Of a DNA stretch of 64,000 nt, positions 60,717 through 64,000 are shown one piece after another; position 1 is the first letter of the stretch; every line of letters begins with the position of its first letter. The position numbers and the translations under genes are program-made. Under the pieces are notes generated by a model. The model made no database searches and was not told where the DNA came from. It worked only from the letters and a program-made list of their open reading frames with translations. This DNA comes from Crocinitomicaceae bacterium. Its GTDB lineage: Bacteria; Bacteroidota; Bacteroidia; Flavobacteriales_D; Crocinitomicaceae. Location: assembly GCA_023262855.1 (NCBI GenBank), contig JALQYQ010000035.1, positions 1-64,000 on the forward strand. The letters run 5' to 3'.

Positions 60717-62198
60717 CTACCTTCCAGTCCTATTCGTTTTCCAAACCTCAATGTACTCATTTGCATTTCTTGGATTCAAGTCACGCAATAGCTTGTCAAC
60801 TAAACTAGGATAACATTTTGTCTCCAAAGTCATATTAGGATAAATCGATTTGTACTGTTTAATGCGTTTGGATAAGTCTTTTTCGTCGAAGAAGAATATA
60901 TAATCAAAATTACTAATCGGATTAACAAGTAAATGCTGACTTGAATCCGTTCTTTCAACAAAAGAACAATACCAACTCTTTGCATAGAATTTTGGCATCA
61001 TTGAAGTTCGTTGCCCAGCAGATCCTTCGAGTAAAATTGCTTCATTGTCTAAATGTTTATCATACAAATGATACATTGCTTCTACACGCGACTTTTTGGA
61101 ATACATCGTAGTTGCGAAAAACAAAAATGGAATATTCAAAATCCAAAAAGCGATGATTGATAGTTTCCAAATTTTATCACGTCGTTTGCTTTCTTTAAAA
61201 AGTTGATACCCCATAACCCCAAGAATAATAAAGAAAGGAAGTACCGATAATACGAAACGTTCTTGGCGATTTGGATAAAACGTGTGGAAAAGGATAAATG
61301 CAATTGTTGGTATAAAAAGCAGAGCATATTTTTTATAACTTTTGAAAAATCCAGCTATTACAATTAAGCCTAATGGAACGAATAAAGAACCCGTAAGTAC
61401 TAGGAAATACATGAAGTAATTATGGTTTGGTAAATAGGTCGTTCCTTCTTTCATGTTATATGTCACATATCCAATGAATTCTGCGAATGGATAACCCCAA
61501 ATGAAATAATCTACCATTCCTTGAGTTAGTCCAAAAATGATTAAAACACCTGCCGAAAAAAGTAAGAATGGATTGAATTGTCGTTTAAAAAAGAAGTAGC
61601 CGGCTATTCCCAATGCAAACACTCCAATTTGGTATCTGAAGGAAACTGCCATTCCAATGAACAATCCAGACAATAAGAAATTGAGTAATTTTTCATTTTT
61701 GATCAACAACCAAACTCCATATACTAAGAAAGGTAGCGCTGCCACTTCTACTAAATTTCGAACTGAAATGAAAGGCATGATCCATAACAACGCTAAAATC
61801 CAACCAACTTTCGTTGCTGTTTCTTTGTTGGATAATTTTTCAGTGATTTTGATTCCGTAAATAACCACAATCATTGAAGCTAAGGCATGAAGCAATCGAT
61901 TGATAAGCATTAAAATTTTTGGATCAACAACCCCAATAAATTTCATGAATGCGAAATACAAATAGTTTAAACCAACGTAGGTGAAACTGTGTCCTTCAGG
62001 TGTTCCCAAGCTTCCTTTCGTCCAAGGCAACCAATGGTTGTAATCATAACCGTCAACCCAAGAGGCAGATGCTTCAATGATGAGGTAGTGATCATCGTGC
62101 ATACCATAACCTTGTGAGAAAATTGTCGCGATTAAGCGCACAAAAAGCGCGACAAATAGGATAAGTTTATACGATTGAAAACGATCTGTTTGCATCAT
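60717..62198 (-). CDS. Polytopic membrane glycosyltransferase (GT-C/GT39-like)
   Basis: The 493-residue protein has about ten or more membrane helices. The N-terminal loop holds GYGMHDDHYLI, an acidic pair typical of GT-C enzymes that use lipid-linked sugars, and the segment NRQERFVLSVLPFFIIL is reminiscent of Alg9-type mannosyltransferases. It probably adds sugar to an envelope polymer or protein on the periplasmic face; donor and acceptor unknown. It starts 1 base after the end of the sulfatase-family gene, so both are in one operon, with the GT9 gene downstream. Confidence 0.8.
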   Translation of the reverse strand: MMQTDRFQSYKLILFVALFVRLIATIFSQGYGMHDDHYLIIEASASWVDGYDYNHWLPWTKGSLGTPEGHSFTYVGLNYLYFAFMKFIGVVDPKILMLINRLLHALASMIVVIYGIKITEKLSNKETATKVGWILALLWIMPFISVRNLVEVAALPFLVYGVWLLIKNEKLLNFLLSGLFIGMAVSFRYQIGVFALGIAGYFFFKRQFNPFLLFSAGVLIIFGLTQGMVDYFIWGYPFAEFIGYVTYNMKEGTTYLPNHNYFMYFLVLTGSLFVPLGLIVIAGFFKSYKKYALLFIPTIAFILFHTFYPNRQERFVLSVLPFFIILGVMGYQLFKESKRRDKIWKLSIIAFWILNIPFLFFATTMYSKKSRVEAMYHLYDKHLDNEAILLEGSAGQRTSMMPKFYAKSWYCSFVERTDSSQHLLVNPISNFDYIFFFDEKDLSKRIKQYKSIYPNMTLETKCYPSLVDKLLRDLNPRNANEYIEVWKTNRTGR

Positions 62199-62199
62199 A

Positions 62200-64000
62200 T
62201 TAGAGGTTCTTATATTCTTTATAAATCAGAGACATAAACGAGTGACAACGTTTCTCCTCTTGTTTTAGTGCTTTTTTGCTAAATGTTTGATCTGGATAAT
62301 TCTTGCCATCCATGTGATAACTGAAATTTCCTTTGTCTGTAATCCACCCAAATCCTCTATTGATAGTGTGCAAAGCGAATTGAGGACAATTTGGGTTCAG
62401 CAAATCTTTTGACCAAGTATATCGTTTGTAATCACCTCCCATTTGGTAAAGAAGGGTTCGAACAATATCAGCTTGCGAACCTAAGGTTTCGATGGTTTCT
62501 CCGCGGTATTCTTTTTTCAAAGGTTCACCAAAAATTAACAATGGAACATGGAAATAGGCGCCTAGATTTGGGTCCGTTACAGCAGGTGAAGCGTGTCCGT
62601 GGTCGGCAACCATTACGAATATGGTGTTTTTGTACCATTTCTGTTTTTTACATTTCGCCATGAAATCATCCAAACATTTGTCTGCATAAAACAACGAATT
62701 CATGAAATCTGCTTCTGGACCTTTCCATTTTTGAGTTCCTCTGTCAGGATAATCATAAGGAGAGTGAGTACTTCCTGTGAAAGCGCAATGCATGAACGGA
62801 CCTTTTGTTTTATTGATTTTTTGAATCAGCAAGTCGTATAAATCTTCATCGTAATAATTCAATTTTCCGCGTTGTAAATTACTGGGGAAATCATTTTCGT
62901 CTTCAACAACGTCAAATCCATGATCCGTAAAAAAGCTTCCGATATTACCGTATTTTAAATCTCCACTGAAAATATAATGTGAGGTATATCCCCATTTTTT
63001 TAAATCTTGATTGAACGAGGGAATTTTACGGTGTTTGTCAGGTTGCATCGAGATAGAAATCTCAGGCAATGCTGGGTAACCACTGAAAATACTTGAATTT
63101 CCAATTTCTGATGTTCCTCCAGTTGCGTAAATGTTTGTAAACAAAAGTCCTTTTCTTGCTAATCGATCAAAATAGGGTGTAGCTCCTGGTTGACCTGAGA
63201 TTGAACTAATAGCATTCGCTGTCCAACTTTCCATGATGATGAACACAATGTTTGGTCGATCTGTTGTGAAAATCTTGCGTTCATGTTCCAATGGATATGT
63301 GTAGAAATCGTCCAGAGCTTGTTTTGCTTCTTTTTCTGCTATTACTGGGAAAGAAGCACCAATTTCACTTCGGTTGTACTGCAAAAAACTCTTTGCGAAA
63401 AAGTAAACTGAATTTACGGAAAGGTCATTGGGAACATATCCTTTGGTGTAATAAGCAGAATCGTAATTGATTGGAATTGGTTGTAAACCACCTCGTCCAA
63501 TAATGATAAATCCAACAACCGAAATAGCCAAGGTAACGATTGCAATAGGAAGGCGAACGATCCATGAAAAAGATTGGTATATTTCGCTGAATTTGAACAT
63601 CCATCGCATGAGTTTATAACTCAAAAAGACTTCAATCGAAGCATAAACGATGAACCAAATTGTCATGCCGTAATCAGCAGTTCGGACGACTTCATCAGGA
63701 TTTAATAAATGTGTAAATACGCGCGTTGTCAGTTTTGTATTCCATTCTGGATAAGCATTGATTTCGCCTCCGTGAATCATGGCACACAACAAAAATTCAA
63801 TAAAAACAACCCAATAAAAAGAGCGTTTGAACCATTTGTTCGGATAAACAAAATAGAAAACTAGAAATACGATTGGTAACAGACTAAGAAGTGCACCCGT
63901 TGCCAAATCAAGTCTTAAGGAATAGACGAAAGCCAACAACCATTCACCAAAGCCAATGTCAGAGAATTTACTCCAATTATGAATTGAAAACAGAATCCGT
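62200..64000 (-). CDS. LtaS/sulfatase-family membrane enzyme (partial at 5' end)
   Basis: The frame stays open to the window edge: codons upstream of residue 1 at 63939 continue through 63999 without a stop (reading WSKFSDIGFGEWLLAF), so the true start is outside. At least 599 residues are visible: several N-terminal membrane helices, then a sulfatase-fold catalytic domain with NIVFIIMESW (metal-binding Glu), a candidate nucleophile Thr in ATGGTSEIGNSS, and the metal site VADHGHASP. The family includes lipoteichoic acid synthases and phosphoglycerol or phosphoethanolamine transferases; in Gram-negative bacteria they modify envelope glycans or lipids. Joined to two glycosyltransferase genes. 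Confidence 0.88.
   Translation of the reverse strand, partial: RILFSIHNWSKFSDIGFGEWLLAFVYSLRLDLATGALLSLLPIVFLVFYFVYPNKWFKRSFYWVVFIEFLLCAMIHGGEINAYPEWNTKLTTRVFTHLLNPDEVVRTADYGMTIWFIVYASIEVFLSYKLMRWMFKFSEIYQSFSWIVRLPIAIVTLAISVVGFIIIGRGGLQPIPINYDSAYYTKGYVPNDLSVNSVYFFAKSFLQYNRSEIGASFPVIAEKEAKQALDDFYTYPLEHERKIFTTDRPNIVFIIMESWTANAISSISGQPGATPYFDRLARKGLLFTNIYATGGTSEIGNSSIFSGYPALPEISISMQPDKHRKIPSFNQDLKKWGYTSHYIFSGDLKYGNIGSFFTDHGFDVVEDENDFPSNLQRGKLNYYDEDLYDLLIQKINKTKGPFMHCAFTGSTHSPYDYPDRGTQKWKGPEADFMNSLFYADKCLDDFMAKCKKQKWYKNTIFVMVADHGHASPAVTDPNLGAYFHVPLLIFGEPLKKEYRGETIETLGSQADIVRTLLYQMGGDYKRYTWSKDLLNPNCPQFALHTINRGFGWITDKGNFSYHMDGKNYPDQTFSKKALKQEEKRCHSFMSLIYKEYKNL

Overview
The window is AT-rich bacterial DNA from the phylum Bacteroidota, most like Flavobacteriia or Crocinitomicaceae (Fluviicola-like). 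The evidence is the split F-type ATP synthase operon, a fused MurF-alanine racemase, archaeal-type single-chain glycyl-tRNA synthetase, several large proteins with type IX secretion (T9SS) sorting domains, TAnnTTTG promoter-like boxes and A-rich start regions without clear Shine-Dalgarno sequences. No rRNA, tRNA, CRISPR array, integrase or transposase gene was seen.

Layout. 1-5345: ATP synthase genes atpB-E-F-H-A-G on the plus strand, with a terminator-like hairpin between atpE and atpF and an in-frame TGA inside atpA. 5391-11239: an alpha/beta hydrolase and a 1519-residue T9SS cargo protein, minus strand. 11624-16121: a large PAS/GAF histidine kinase, a receiver-only response regulator facing it, and a full NarL/LuxR-type response regulator. 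16418-19942: a T9SS subtilisin-like protease with a 57-residue exported ORF behind it, then about 1.1 kb without protein genes that holds repeats, four copies of one palindrome and two near-identical candidate small RNA genes. 19943-22538: a metal-binding-domain lipoprotein, a second histidine kinase and a small membrane protein.

22620-26871: a T9SS protein followed by a fibre-like protein with an S74 self-cleaving chaperone domain. 26983-35490 (minus): glyS, engB, a 1337-residue secreted protein, an M28 peptidase and an acidic protein. 35672-38550: tdk and murF-alr, translationally coupled by a 4-base overlap. 38714-45579: a transglutaminase-like protein, a LEA-type lipoprotein, an M20 dipeptidase, a type B T9SS protein, hflX and a small cytochrome pair. 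45683-50019: two amidohydrolase-family proteins. 50086-55682: a T9SS protein, superoxide dismutase, a NifU/Mrp iron-sulfur pair, a lipoprotein and a CarH-like MerR regulator. 55671-64000: a beta-lactamase-fold hydrolase, lipB, phosphoglucose/phosphomannose isomerase, a thioesterase, and two glycosyltransferases with an LtaS-like sulfatase that runs off the window.

Most genes are core metabolism or envelope functions. The region with the least explained structure is 16.1-19.9 kb. There a palindrome with 8-base arms lies upstream of the protease and, at constant distance, upstream of both candidate RNA copies. A NarL-type regulator is encoded next door, so a small secretion and regulatory circuit is a reasonable hypothesis. 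The two other strongest observations are the nonsense codon in atpA and the complete adenosylcobalamin photoreceptor motif set in the MerR protein.
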